The notes under the pieces: model-generated
The model's input: only the letters and a program-made list of their open reading frames with translations
The model's database searches: none
Told to the model about the DNA's origin: nothing
Assembly (NCBI RefSeq): GCF_013402915.1
Contig: NC_050720.1
Span: forward strand, 1,240,001 to 1,304,000
Source of the DNA: Zygotorulaspora mrakii
Lineage: Eukaryota > Ascomycota > Saccharomycetes > Saccharomycetales > Saccharomycetaceae
Direction of reading: 5' to 3'
DNA length: 64,000 nucleotides
Shown: positions 1 through 10,800 of the stretch, one piece after another
How the letters are laid out: the number at the start of each line of letters is the position of its first letter
Numbering within the stretch: position 1 is the stretch's first letter
Translations under genes and position numbers: made by a program

Positions 1-1
1 T

Positions 2-1537
2 GGAAAGGCACAGTGTCCTCACCCGACTATATCAGATGTAATTGAATTTTCAAAAGATGAAGCTGAATATGTATTTATTGATCAGAATAGGATTGAGAAA
101 ATTGTATTGATAGAGGATAAGAATGATGCCAGAAATTTCTTGAGAAAACAGCCGCGCAACGTCAATATGGCACTCGCGCTAAGAGATCAGCGTTCCGGTT
201 TCCAGATATCTGGCGGCTACCGGTTAGACACTATGGATTATCAAGAGAGAATCAGACTTAAAGTTGGTTCTTCGGACGACGCAACGAAGTACATACAGGA
301 TTTGATACAACAAGAAGAGTCCGAGATTCAAGCAACACAAGATAACTTTGAACAAAGACTCACTCACATTAGCTCAAAGATAGTATCTGTTGATCAGGAG
401 TACAGGAGCATCAAGAAGGAACGGCAGAAAAACAACATGAAAATAGCAGAGATAAAAATGAATATAGGCAAAGAAGTTGATACAGGGATCTTAGAATCTA
501 AAATCAATGAAAAGAAGAGCCAGGAACAAGCCATCGCTGGTTACGAAGCAACCATGGAAGAATTGAGTAAGAGGATGGATCAGATTAGTGAGGAAGTGCA
601 TCCTTTGAGGGAAGATTATGAACGGTCCAAAACTTCTCTTTTAGCAGCTCAGGAGGAACTACGGCAACTGAAAGAAGATACCAATACTCATCATCGTAAG
701 GTTGAAAAATACAATGATGACATAGGCGCGTACGAGAGTCGAATAAAGGTTTATACCGAGAATATTGACAGGCTCAAGGAAAATGTCAAAATTCTCGAAG
801 ATGGAATAAAAAGTCAGATGAGAGATGCTGAAGATTTTTGCTCCAAGGAGCAAAGCGAAGATTCTGAACTTCCAAACGATCAATTTGAGATAAGACGCCA
901 ATTAGAAAAAATTTCCAACATGATTTTAAGAGCAAAGAAGACAATGGGACTATCACAACAGGAGATTGTAAAGTTATTTGAAAATGCCAGAGATAAGTAC
1001 AGGGAAGGTCAAGAAAGGTATTCTGCTATTGATAAGGCTCTCAACATGCTGTATAAATCCATACAAGAACGGTTACAAAATTTGCAGTCGTCAAGAAGAA
1101 CTACATGTTTGGACGCAGATCTTGACTTTAGGTCTTCTCTGAGAGTCAGAAACTTTTCCGGAAACCTCAACTTCGATAATCCTAACAAAAGCCTGAACAT
1201 TTTTATTCTCACTTCCAATGACACCAAGGCTCGCAATGTTGACACGCTTTCTGGAGGGGAAAAGTCATTTTCTCAGATGGCATTGTTGCTCGCAACATGG
1301 AAACCTATGAGATCGCGAATAATTGCGCTCGATGAATTTGATGTGTTCATGGATCAAGTTAATCGGAAAATTGGTACAAAGCTAATTATGGAAAAGCTAA
1401 AAGATTCAGCGAGAACCCAAACTATAATAATTACGCCCCAAGATATTGGGAAAATAGCAGATGTCGACAGTAGCGGTGTTAGTATCCACAAAATGCGAGA
1501 TCCGCAGAGACAGAATAACTCGAACTACTACTCATAA
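2..1537 (+). CDS. SMC6: Smc6, C-terminal half (5' end outside window)
   Basis: This is the ATPase subunit of the nuclear Smc5/6 complex, which acts in recombinational repair and replication-fork stability. The reading frame is open from base 2, so the gene enters from the left edge and the first in-frame ATG at 107 is internal. About 511 residues are visible: the hinge-proximal segment (SGFQISGGYRLDT), a long coiled coil rich in E, K and Q, then the ABC signature LSGGEKSFSQ near base 1246 and the Walker B/D-loop region IIALDEFDVFMDQ near base 1320. The end (RMRDP-like RQNNSN tail) matches the family C-terminus. The N-terminal Walker A is outside the window. It converges with USO1, leaving about 100 bases between the two stops. 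Identification rests on remembered S. cerevisiae Smc6 (YLR383W) and is secure. Confidence 0.97.
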   Translation, partial: GKAQCPHPTISDVIEFSKDEAEYVFIDQNRIEKIVLIEDKNDARNFLRKQPRNVNMALALRDQRSGFQISGGYRLDTMDYQERIRLKVGSSDDATKYIQDLIQQEESEIQATQDNFEQRLTHISSKIVSVDQEYRSIKKERQKNNMKIAEIKMNIGKEVDTGILESKINEKKSQEQAIAGYEATMEELSKRMDQISEEVHPLREDYERSKTSLLAAQEELRQLKEDTNTHHRKVEKYNDDIGAYESRIKVYTENIDRLKENVKILEDGIKSQMRDAEDFCSKEQSEDSELPNDQFEIRRQLEKISNMILRAKKTMGLSQQEIVKLFENARDKYREGQERYSAIDKALNMLYKSIQERLQNLQSSRRTTCLDADLDFRSSLRVRNFSGNLNFDNPNKSLNIFILTSNDTKARNVDTLSGGEKSFSQMALLLATWKPMRSRIIALDEFDVFMDQVNRKIGTKLIMEKLKDSARTQTIIITPQDIGKIADVDSSGVSIHKMRDPQRQNNSNYYS

Positions 1538-1635
1538 TTGGTGGTCTTTCCGATATCTTCATACATGTATACATATATTCTTATTTTAACAGCAAACTCC
1601 TACGTTTACCGGGAGAATTCATTCGTTTACATAAA

Positions 1636-4600
1636 TTATCTATCACTATTATCTTCACTCTCATCTTCATTTTCAGCATCATCATCTCCGTTGTCTTCTC
1701 CGTCTTCTTCGTCTTCTTCATCGTCGTCAGAGCTAAAATTCACTCCATTTTGCTTTAACATTGCACGATACTTCGCATTTTTTTCATCAAGGTCTGTTAC
1801 TAGAAGCATTAAATCGTCTACTTCGGAGCTTGAATTCTTATTTTCCGAAACATTTAAGAGCTCTTGGGTTTGCTCTTTCAGTGAAGCATTTTCTTTTTTC
1901 AGAGCATCTGCCACATCACTTAAGCTCTCGTTCAAATTCTCGCTCACTTTCAAAGCGACATTTTTTTCCTCTATCACAGTCCTCCAATGATCGAGCTGTC
2001 TTGCCATGTACTGCACTTCATCCTCCAATATGTCATTATTCAATCCAAAATGATCAGCTTGAGCCGGTGTTTCATCTCCATTCCCAAGAGCATGACTAGC
2101 TGTTAAATCTTGATCCTTGATGTCCACATGATCTTTGAAGCTTTGTCTTTCTCGAAACGCAGTATTGTAATATTTAATCTTTTCCATAAGTCCCTGAAGC
2201 TTCCATTCAAGAATTCCGTTATTATCCATTAGCTTGTCAGTTTCTTTTTTGAACTTTTCATTCAGCTCTTCCTTTTCTGCCGTGAGCGTCTTAATGTGCA
2301 TCTCTGCTGCACTGCTCTTCTCTTTGAGGGTTTTCAGTTCTGCTTCATTAAGCTTCATCTGCACATTTAAAGAAGCTGCGTCATTTTTAGAAACATTTAT
2401 CAATTGTTCATTTTGAGCAATTTGTGCTTTAAGCGATTTCTCTTTCTCGGAATTTTCATTGATAGTTTGATTAAGCACACTTATTTGAGTTTGTAATGCA
2501 CACGCTTTATCATCCTCATAAACTCTGAGTTTTTGTAATTCCTCCGTGACTTTCAAGAAGTCTTTCTCTTTGTTCTCGTACGAGCTTTGCAAGTTGTCAA
2601 TGTTTGTTTTACTGCTAACTGATAGCTTTTTATTCTCGGACTTAAGCTTCTCGACAAGGCTCTTGGCTACATCAAGTTCTTTCGATTTTTTGCGCATTTT
2701 TTGCTCTTCAGAATTCAGCATCTCCTCAAGTTTCCCAACTTTATCAGATAATCCCTGAGTAACCAAATCTGATCCCTGCTTCAAAAGATTCCTCTCTTTT
2801 TCAATTTCGAGGCTTCTGTTTTTCAATTCCGACCGCAGATGCTCAATCTCACCTTCCATGTCCTTTGTTTTTGAATTGAGCTTTTCTTTCATCTTTTGCA
2901 AGTCGGATGTGAAGGACTCACTGGACTCCTTGAGTTGTTCTTCTTTGTTGTTGAGAAGCCTTTGTGAGCGTTCATTTTCGTCAATTAATGCTTTTTTTTC
3001 AGCTTCGACTTCCGCTTTGGATTCTTTCAAGATTTCAAGCTGGTGCTGCAGTTGATCCTTGATGGATTGTTCACGTTTCAAATCATCCAAGATAGAATCC
3101 ACTTTCGTTTCCAAATTTTTAGATTCAGATTTCAAATTCAAGATTTCATGGTCCTTGACGCTGCAGCTCTCTTCAATATCTTGTTTGCTTGTTCTGAGCC
3201 TTTCTAGCTCGCTTTCAGTCCTTTGCGAAACATTATTCTCAGCTGCAGCCATTTTTTCTTCCATACTAGCCCATTTAACATTCAGTTTAGAAGCTTCTCC
3301 ATGTAACTCATTGATAGTATTATTTAATCCCTCTACGGTTTCTTCATGAGATGTAGCGTTCTGAGCAAGTTCCTTTTCAAGATTTTTTATCTTCTCAACT
3401 GAAGTTTTATAAGCATTCGATAGCTCATCTAAGTGGCTCTGCATTAAAAATTTTTCCTTTTGAAGAGAAGATGACATAAGTTGTGAATCCTGCAGTTCTT
3501 TCTCCAATTCTTTGCAACGCGATTCTAGCGGAGGGATCAATCTTTCATAGTTTTGAATACGCTTTTCCATGCCTGCACAGGTCTCTTCTAATTTACGGTT
3601 GGTGGCATCATTATTTACTCCTTCGACTTGTTTTGCATCCAGCTGAACCTCTAAAGTATGGATATTCTCTTTGAGTATCTCCATTTCTTTTAAAACAGAT
3701 GAGAGCTTCTTGCTATAGCTATTAACTTCTTGGCTATGGGTATCTTTCAAACCCTGAAGATCAGTATTTAATTGCTTGTTCTGAGATGCAAGTTCCTCGG
3801 TTTTCAGCATGCTATTATCAAGCGAACCCTTAAGTTTGACCATCTGTTCCTCGTTCCTTGAACTTATTGCGGACAACTGATTTTGGAGATCATCGCGATC
3901 AGTCTGCATATCCCTGTAGCTGCTTGCCAGACTTTTTAATTTTTCTGTTAATTTCGAAACAAGTGAATCATGACTTTGAAACTTTGCCTTCCACTCATTA
4001 GTTTCTGCCACTAGTTGTTCTTTTGTTTCCTTGAGCAATTCTCTAGTTTGCTCTAGCTCAGCACACACAGTTTTGAAGGAATCATCTTTTTTGGATAAAA
4101 CACTCTCTAACTGCTTTCCCTTTTTCTGCAGATCATATATCTGTTTTCCTGTTTCCTTCTCAAGTTGTTTATTTCGATTTTGCAATTCTTCATTATCTTT
4201 CGTAAGTAAAAGGAGTTCCCGGTTCATTTTGTTTATACCATTTTCTGCCTTTTCCTTTTCGCTTCTCATACCCTTTAGTTCTCTTTCTAGGGTCTCCAGT
4301 GTGAGTTTAATTTTTGTGAGCTCATCTGATTTTTCCTCGCAATCTTTAAAAGATGCTTCTTTAGATTCATAGAGTCGATTTCTCTCTTCGGTAATCGTTT
4401 TAATCAAAGCTTTTGAATTGTCAAGTTCTTTGGTTGCCGCCTGAAATTGATTTTCCAAAGAGGAGTGTTTCGTTTTGAAAGATTCATATTCTTGCAGAAC
4501 AGAATCATATTTCTCATTCAAGCTGCTCAGTTGCTCCTCAACAGAATCGGAACTTTTTTGACTTGTTAATCTGAGAACTTTTAGCTCTTCCTTCAGACTT

Positions 4601-6735
4601 AAACATCGAGTCTGTACTTCTTCAAAAATTTCGAATGTAATTTTGGAACATGGCTCTTCATCAGGGCTATGTGTTAATGCAGCTTTGATGCGGTAGTAGT
4701 TATCGAGAAAGAACGAGACAAAAGTGGAGCTAAAATAAACTTCAGGTAGGCCACTTTCATCGAAGCTAGGGTCTAAGATATTCGCCTGTGCATCAGCCTT
4801 ACAAAACAATGACTCTGCTTTGAATTGCTTGATTCGAGACAAATAATTATCCTTTCCTAACGTCTTAGTAATGAATTCTAGATAGTCTTTTCTTGGAAAT
4901 GGCGAATCTTTCGATGAAAATTCATACGAGACACCCAGTAAGATGGTGACTAAACACTTTACAGTCATATCATGCTCACTCTCAATCTGATAGGAAAAAG
5001 AAAGTAATGATTGGATCGTCGCCTTACTTGAAAGGAAATCATTAACCGCATTCTGATCTCCATACAACCAAAACACCAGAATAGTAATGTAGGATATCGG
5101 TATACGGACATCATCTGATGACAGTGATGTAATAAGTAACTCACTAAGAGTTTGAATAGAGCACAACTGTTCCTCCCCATCAAGATCATTCCCCGTACTC
5201 ATATGACGCGTCATTTCTCTTAGCGATTCATTACCTTCATTGTCTAGTTCGAATAGATACATGAATAAATCTGTCGTAAAATACAATTTATAAGGATTCA
5301 GTTTTAAATCAGGATCGTAATCGAATAGTGCCTCGAAAAGGTTACATTTAAAATGACTGTGTCTATTCGCGATTTCGTCAGCATTACCGTTCTTTTCATA
5401 ATAAGTAATCTGTTCTTGTATGAATTTATACTGTTGCTCCTGATTACCCTTGAGATAAGATTTAAGTAACTCAACAGCTGATACTCTTGTTGGGAAAGCA
5501 TGAATGGAATTTGCATATAGAGCCCAATTTATTAAGAGATCAACTACGGGAACTAAATCACTTTCATCAGCTTTGATGAGATCTGCAGGTAAAGAGGCAT
5601 CAAAGTAGGGAACATCAATCTTACTAAATTCTCTTTGCGATACTTTATTTCCTCTCACCATATCAGCAGCCGCAAGAACAGCAACAGGCCTTACTTTCTT
5701 TGGAATATTAGGAAAAAAGACCAACCTAAGCACGATCATCAAAACATTTGATTCTAATAAAACATTTTGATGCTTTTCTGTTTTGGTAGTACCTGGTTCA
5801 ACCGTAAGAGTCACAATATCCAATGCTGTATTGATGTTAATAATTCTTTGCTCATTCCAAAAAAAAGATTCCTCCTGGAGTGGCTCATTTAAGATATGTG
5901 CAAGTTTGGGCAAGTTACCAGTTTCCAAAAATAAAGTTTGATTTGACGTATTGTATCTCAAGATGTTGTGGATTAGCGATAGGCAATCATTAACGACAAT
6001 GGAGCCCCTAAGTCCTCCTTCTTCGTCAATGATAGAAAATAATCTTTCAAATATATTCTCAAAAGCAACGAGACCCTGTACATGCGAGGAATTATTCACG
6101 ACTGCCATCAACAATAAGATGATCTCATCTCTAACCGCTTCATGAGCGTCGTCCAGTAATGAAACCAAAGTAGATACACCTGTTGGCAAAGAAGTGATAG
6201 AAGTTCTCGCTCTCGAAGGCCTAGTCGCCACAAGCGCTTCCAGTATCTGTATTGTGTATAATCGAACGTGGAAATTGCCTGTCTCCAACAGCTGAATCAA
6301 GAGATGCACCATTTCTTCAGACTGGGTGATCGCATCGGCGATCCAAAGAGAAAACTGATCTACTGTCTCCATCTCCTGCTTCATAACCAATGGCGAAGGA
6401 TATTTTCCGCTTTGTAAACGAGACTGCTGCGAAATCCAGCTTCGTGTTAGGTCATTTGTTCCATCACCTCTTATGAATAGAATTAAGAGCGTCTCTAAGA
6501 TCGCCTTCACGGATGCCTCATCCACGAAATCCCTTTTCAAAGTATTCAGCAAAGGTTTCAACCCCAGAGCAACTACTGTCTCCCTGTATTCACGACTGAA
6601 CGACTTTAAACCCAATATAGCAGATCTTCTGTCGCCAATCAAAGTAGCGTTCTCTACCCTATCGCATAAGGTCGGAATTGTCTCATCTACAGACTGAGCC
6701 TTCGGTGGCTGCATAAAGCCCTGTAGCAACTCCAT
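1636..6735 (-). CDS. USO1: Uso1, p115-type vesicle tethering factor
   Basis: Uso1 is a cytosolic homodimer that tethers ER-derived COPII vesicles to the Golgi before SNARE pairing. The protein has 1699 residues (about 1790 in S. cerevisiae). The first ~720 residues are an armadillo-like globular head with near-identical family stretches (SVDETIPTLCDRVEN, LVAFENIFERLFSI, FSKIDVPYFD). The next ~950 are an unbroken coiled coil, and the end is very acidic (the family's SSDDDEEDEEDGED-type tail). I start it at the ATG at 6735 (MELLQGF...), which aligns with the S. cerevisiae start; the frame is open a few codons further but only from a GTG. It is divergent from RAD59 across a 485-base promoter region. 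The S. cerevisiae orthologue is YDL058W, so two YDL genes are inserted here between YLR383W and YLR384C homologues. Confidence 0.97.
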   Translation of the reverse strand: MELLQGFMQPPKAQSVDETIPTLCDRVENATLIGDRRSAILGLKSFSREYRETVVALGLKPLLNTLKRDFVDEASVKAILETLLILFIRGDGTNDLTRSWISQQSRLQSGKYPSPLVMKQEMETVDQFSLWIADAITQSEEMVHLLIQLLETGNFHVRLYTIQILEALVATRPSRARTSITSLPTGVSTLVSLLDDAHEAVRDEIILLLMAVVNNSSHVQGLVAFENIFERLFSIIDEEGGLRGSIVVNDCLSLIHNILRYNTSNQTLFLETGNLPKLAHILNEPLQEESFFWNEQRIININTALDIVTLTVEPGTTKTEKHQNVLLESNVLMIVLRLVFFPNIPKKVRPVAVLAAADMVRGNKVSQREFSKIDVPYFDASLPADLIKADESDLVPVVDLLINWALYANSIHAFPTRVSAVELLKSYLKGNQEQQYKFIQEQITYYEKNGNADEIANRHSHFKCNLFEALFDYDPDLKLNPYKLYFTTDLFMYLFELDNEGNESLREMTRHMSTGNDLDGEEQLCSIQTLSELLITSLSSDDVRIPISYITILVFWLYGDQNAVNDFLSSKATIQSLLSFSYQIESEHDMTVKCLVTILLGVSYEFSSKDSPFPRKDYLEFITKTLGKDNYLSRIKQFKAESLFCKADAQANILDPSFDESGLPEVYFSSTFVSFFLDNYYRIKAALTHSPDEEPCSKITFEIFEEVQTRCLSLKEELKVLRLTSQKSSDSVEEQLSSLNEKYDSVLQEYESFKTKHSSLENQFQAATKELDNSKALIKTITEERNRLYESKEASFKDCEEKSDELTKIKLTLETLERELKGMRSEKEKAENGINKMNRELLLLTKDNEELQNRNKQLEKETGKQIYDLQKKGKQLESVLSKKDDSFKTVCAELEQTRELLKETKEQLVAETNEWKAKFQSHDSLVSKLTEKLKSLASSYRDMQTDRDDLQNQLSAISSRNEEQMVKLKGSLDNSMLKTEELASQNKQLNTDLQGLKDTHSQEVNSYSKKLSSVLKEMEILKENIHTLEVQLDAKQVEGVNNDATNRKLEETCAGMEKRIQNYERLIPPLESRCKELEKELQDSQLMSSSLQKEKFLMQSHLDELSNAYKTSVEKIKNLEKELAQNATSHEETVEGLNNTINELHGEASKLNVKWASMEEKMAAAENNVSQRTESELERLRTSKQDIEESCSVKDHEILNLKSESKNLETKVDSILDDLKREQSIKDQLQHQLEILKESKAEVEAEKKALIDENERSQRLLNNKEEQLKESSESFTSDLQKMKEKLNSKTKDMEGEIEHLRSELKNRSLEIEKERNLLKQGSDLVTQGLSDKVGKLEEMLNSEEQKMRKKSKELDVAKSLVEKLKSENKKLSVSSKTNIDNLQSSYENKEKDFLKVTEELQKLRVYEDDKACALQTQISVLNQTINENSEKEKSLKAQIAQNEQLINVSKNDAASLNVQMKLNEAELKTLKEKSSAAEMHIKTLTAEKEELNEKFKKETDKLMDNNGILEWKLQGLMEKIKYYNTAFRERQSFKDHVDIKDQDLTASHALGNGDETPAQADHFGLNNDILEDEVQYMARQLDHWRTVIEEKNVALKVSENLNESLSDVADALKKENASLKEQTQELLNVSENKNSSSEVDDLMLLVTDLDEKNAKYRAMLKQNGVNFSSDDDEEDEEDGEDNGDDDAENEDESEDNSDR

Positions 6736-7220
6736 TGAGATCACAAACACGTTTTCTATTTCCTCAATTGCTATCGTTGTTACGCTTTTTCATGGTATTC
6801 ATCTATATGTTTTCTTATTTTTTCAATATACCCTGCCCTGCCCTTGCGGGACTACCATACCTTGTTTCGCGGCGAGCCCAGGTTAGGCACCATACATAAA
6901 TCGAAAAACAGTATCACTTCAAAAACTGTGACAAATAAACTTATAATTGAGGCACTCGACCATTGCGATCTCCCACTGGATTACTTCTGAATTGCATCTA
7001 TAAAATGATCCTATTCAGGTGTTTACATCACGTGATATTGCCATGCCACGGCAAGTCAAAACCGTGATGAGTACGGATTATAAACATCGTTTGGCAATGT
7101 TCAATAGTTCCCTCGATTGCTTACTTTAAGTACATCGTACATACATCTCTTAATTTGAGTGGGATATTCTACAAGTAGACCACTGCTCGTTGTTAAAAGG
7201 CAATTTGGGGAAGCAACAAG
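6736..7220. promoter_or_regulatory. USO1/RAD59 divergent promoter region with a Cbf1-type E-box
   Basis: This gene-free stretch separates two divergent starts. It contains a perfect ATCACGTGAT palindrome at 7027-7036, the preferred site of Cbf1 (and similar to centromere element CDEI). It also has a GC-rich run around 6830-6890 in an otherwise AT-rich context. I see no RNA gene in it. Assignment of the E-box to either gene is inference. Confidence 0.45.
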
Positions 7221-7826
7221 ATGAGCGGATCGTTAGGGCATCGAATAGACTATAGTCATACGGTGTTTGGCAGTGATTGTGAAGCAGATCTTAAAGAGTG
7301 TGGTACGCTGGAAGATTGGAATGAGAGGCCCGCCAGTGTTTGGGCCGTTGGAAGGATAGGATTGCTGCAATCCAAGATAGAAAAATACAAATACCTTATA
7401 TACCACAACAAACGGTATGGTAAACATGACCTCTCGAAAGTGATACCAGGGTCAGTGCTGAGACAGTATGCAAATGAGTCCTTTGGGTTTGATGGTTGGA
7501 AGATAGATATTTTGCGCGTAGAGGTTAGAGAAAGTGGCCGTAGGAGAAGCGATGACTCTGATGTGGATTCCAAATTCACGATACTTGCGGAAGCCGAAGT
7601 CATGGTTTCTCTGAAGGATGGCACCAATACGAAATCTAGCGGCGTTGGCTGCGCAACAATGGCATCAAGAGGAGAAAGCTACGGGAAGGCCAAAAAAGAA
7701 GCTGTCAATGATGCGTTGAAAAAGGCATTCCTGAGCTTCGAAAGAATAATTTTGGAACACGAGGTAAAAATAGATAATAAGTACTACGTGGATGGTCAAT
7801 ATGCATCAAAACAAGGACAAAAATAA
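7221..7826 (+). CDS. RAD59: Rad59, Rad52-family strand-annealing protein
   Basis: Rad59 is a nuclear single-strand annealing protein that helps Rad52 in recombination. The ORF has 201 residues (238 in S. cerevisiae). It carries the Rad52/Rad59 annealing-fold motifs EDWNERPASVWAVGRIGLLQ, NKRYGKHDLSKVIPG and SKKEAVNDALKKAFLSFE-type helix (here KAKKEAVNDALKKAF). The shortfall is all at the C-terminus, which in S. cerevisiae is a poorly conserved tail, so I do not regard it as truncated by mutation. The start ATG at 7221 gives the N-terminus expected from the homologue. It converges on ELP1 with only ~65 bases between stops. Orthologue YDL059C. Confidence 0.95.
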   Translation: MSGSLGHRIDYSHTVFGSDCEADLKECGTLEDWNERPASVWAVGRIGLLQSKIEKYKYLIYHNKRYGKHDLSKVIPGSVLRQYANESFGFDGWKIDILRVEVRESGRRRSDDSDVDSKFTILAEAEVMVSLKDGTNTKSSGVGCATMASRGESYGKAKKEAVNDALKKAFLSFERIILEHEVKIDNKYYVDGQYASKQGQK

Positions 7827-7891
7827 TCCCTGAGAATAGTAGTTACTTCAATGTTCTTATACATATAGCACGATAGATAATTTTTGAAAAT

Positions 7892-10800
7892 TCAGAAATC
7901 GACAACTTTGCTTTTCACGAATTCTTTAATATCTGGAACTGGTATTTCTGGAATAAAGTAGACTTCACCATTTTCGTCAATTCTCTCTCTATCTTTTTCA
8001 CTGATATTGTATATTTCTTTAACGTTTGCTTTAAGCAGCTCAATCAAATCAACAAAATTCTTTTGTATCTGATACGCTTGTTCTTTCATTGAACGTCTGC
8101 ATAGTCCATTAATCAATTGCGATGCATCTGACCTGGTATGGTCCAACCTTTCTATCAGCCTTCCAATCGACTTAACTAAATATTCTTCTTCATAAATAGT
8201 ACCTTTCTTTCCTCTGGCACGTTTCCGCTCCTCACGACGCTTATTCTTTGCAGTGCGTCTGGATGCTCCTGTTTTCGCAGTTCCACCGGTTTTACCCGTA
8301 TATCTGGTGAAAAATGATTCCTTTGTCGAAGTTTCGGAAGGAGCTATAGAAACATCATCATTCTGCTCAGCTTCTTGCCCATAGAACGCGTATGGATCCT
8401 CTTCCTTCTTTGCACGAAGCTCTCTTAATCTTTTCAGTTGAGAATGAACTTGTCTTTCACAATCAGCCAGAAGTTCGGCAACGACACCGAAACCTTCACC
8501 TAAACCAGGATCCACGAATTTTTCGATCAACTCTGACTTGCCTTTCGACGTCGCTACTAAGCAAGCTGTATCGTATTTATATGCTTTGCAGTAATCTACC
8601 AACGACTGCTCGATATTGTCGAGAAACTCTAATTGAATTGCTGCAGTATCTGTGTATCTATGTTCGAAATGCAGCGATGATACAAGTTCTTCGGCAACCG
8701 CAAAGAGTTCATCCGGGTAGTGTGCTTGTGCAATTGACAGAGCCTCACGCCATTTTTTGGCTAAGATATATGCGCTCATTGCCTCTTTATATTCATCTAG
8801 CATTTCATATATGATACCAGCATCTGCATATTCTTGTCTTGACGACAAATCTTTTGCAAATATGTGATAAATCATGTCTTGCTTGTTCTTCTCATATCGA
8901 TACACGTGTAAGGCATGCTTGTATAGGCCATGCATGCAAACATATTCAATAGTCTCCGACGAGACACCTTCTTCAGATTTTTCAATTTCAGCCAAATGGT
9001 GTAATGCTTTCTCATAATTTTTTAGATAGTCATCAATCAGAAATTGGCGACGGAGCGGTCCATTGTCATATAGTGACTGCAAGAATGGCAAGTATTCACG
9101 AGGATCCATTTGTGATTTTTGTGCGACCGAGACGGCAAGTTTCACATCATAGATAGACAACGCAACCTTATAAACAACGTTTGCATCTTGCAAAAAACAC
9201 AAGTAAGTAACACATGAATCTCTTTCCTTCGAATCTTCAACTGTGGCGATCAATTTCAATGCGTCCTCAAGGTTTTGAGGGTTCTGCGATGCGTAAGCAG
9301 TGATAATAGTTTGAATATATTTCTTTTTGTATGCTTCTTTACTCAGTAAAACGTCAAGGAGTGCTTGACAAATCTTGTTCACCTTTGATTTAGAAGGGTC
9401 GAACAGTTTCTTTTTCATGTAAAGCTGCATTTCCGTCAAAGGTGCAGGTTCTAGCTCAAACTCTTGTGAAATGCCGGAATGCAGAGTTTCCTTATATTTG
9501 GTTTTTGTGACGTCGTCCTCACTTAGACATGAGATGAAAAAGTTCAGATAATCCACTTCCTCTACTTGGTTGATAAAAAGCTCCAAGTTTTCATAAAAAA
9601 GTTCAGGAGCATAATCATGCAAGATGTCCAAGCTTATTCTCTGCGTGCGACAGTATTGGAGCGCCTTACGATAGGACTTGTTCATAATATCTTTACGTAC
9701 ACCAGCTAGAACCATAATACGTGGGTAAATGGTCTCTAAATTACCACGGCTAGCCTGAAGAATAACAGCAGATTTTGACGGAATGACTGTTACAAGCAAA
9801 GAACCCCTCTCTATTGCACGAACCCTCTCATCCACAACGCCACTCTCCACAGTTGGTAGCGGCTTGAAGTCAAAACTGTTTAAATGGACAAAATGAAGGT
9901 TGTGTTGTGCGGTTGTAAATAGCAAAAGCGAGTTTGTAATTTCCATTGAAGTAACAGCTGATGCTAGTAACACATCATTCGCATAGAGTTTTCCATTGCC
10001 TGTGAGTCCGAAAGCTACCAACTTTGAACTGTCACTTGACCACTGCCCCATATCATCATTGAGCGAGTTGTGTATGCGCTTGACCCTAAAATCACGAACA
10101 AGATAAGGAAACTTGGATATACTTTCATTCTGTCCTTCTGCATCTAATTGCATAATTGATCCATCACGCGTTTCATATACCAACTTATTGTAGTCAAATG
10201 CACTTCTCAATATAACAACCTTGTCAAAAGTATCGATGATTTTAACCAGCGTTGGTTGTGTAACATCCTGAACATCAATTAAGGCTATTCTTGAAAAGTT
10301 ATCACTGTCTAATAATACACCAACAGTTGAATCATTGATGAATGCAAGTTGACGGACTTCATCTAGTTCACTAGAGAAATCAGAAATTGGGTAAATAGAG
10401 GAAATAGTTGGATGTTGCCCACCTTTCATATCTTCTAAACTTGGGACACTTGCCAAAACTAGGCTTTCTTTATCAAGAGCAGCAAATATTTCATTAGACA
10501 AGCTAACAGCAACATCAATGACATTTCCTGATGTCTCAAAATCTCTATAATACATTGGAGGTGGTACATTTGCCATTGCCAAGGGCGATATATTCACTGT
10601 TTTTCCATCCACTACAACCGTGGTACCGATGTCGAATGGTTCGAAAGTAGGGCCTTGTGCCATCTTATAAGCGAAGTCGACTACATTAACAATGTCATTA
10701 CTGCCGTACATCAAAGTTAAATCCTTTTCAGGATGCCATTTTACAAATTGAACATTAGAGACAGATACTTCTTGTTTCAGATACCAATGATAATTCTTTG

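Noticed and set aside
7027..7110. Possible centromere: ATCACGTG resembles CDEI
   Set aside because: No AT-rich CDEII follows and no CDEIII core (TGTTTATG...TTTCCGAA) is found within range; neighbouring genes are not centromere-linked in S. cerevisiae.
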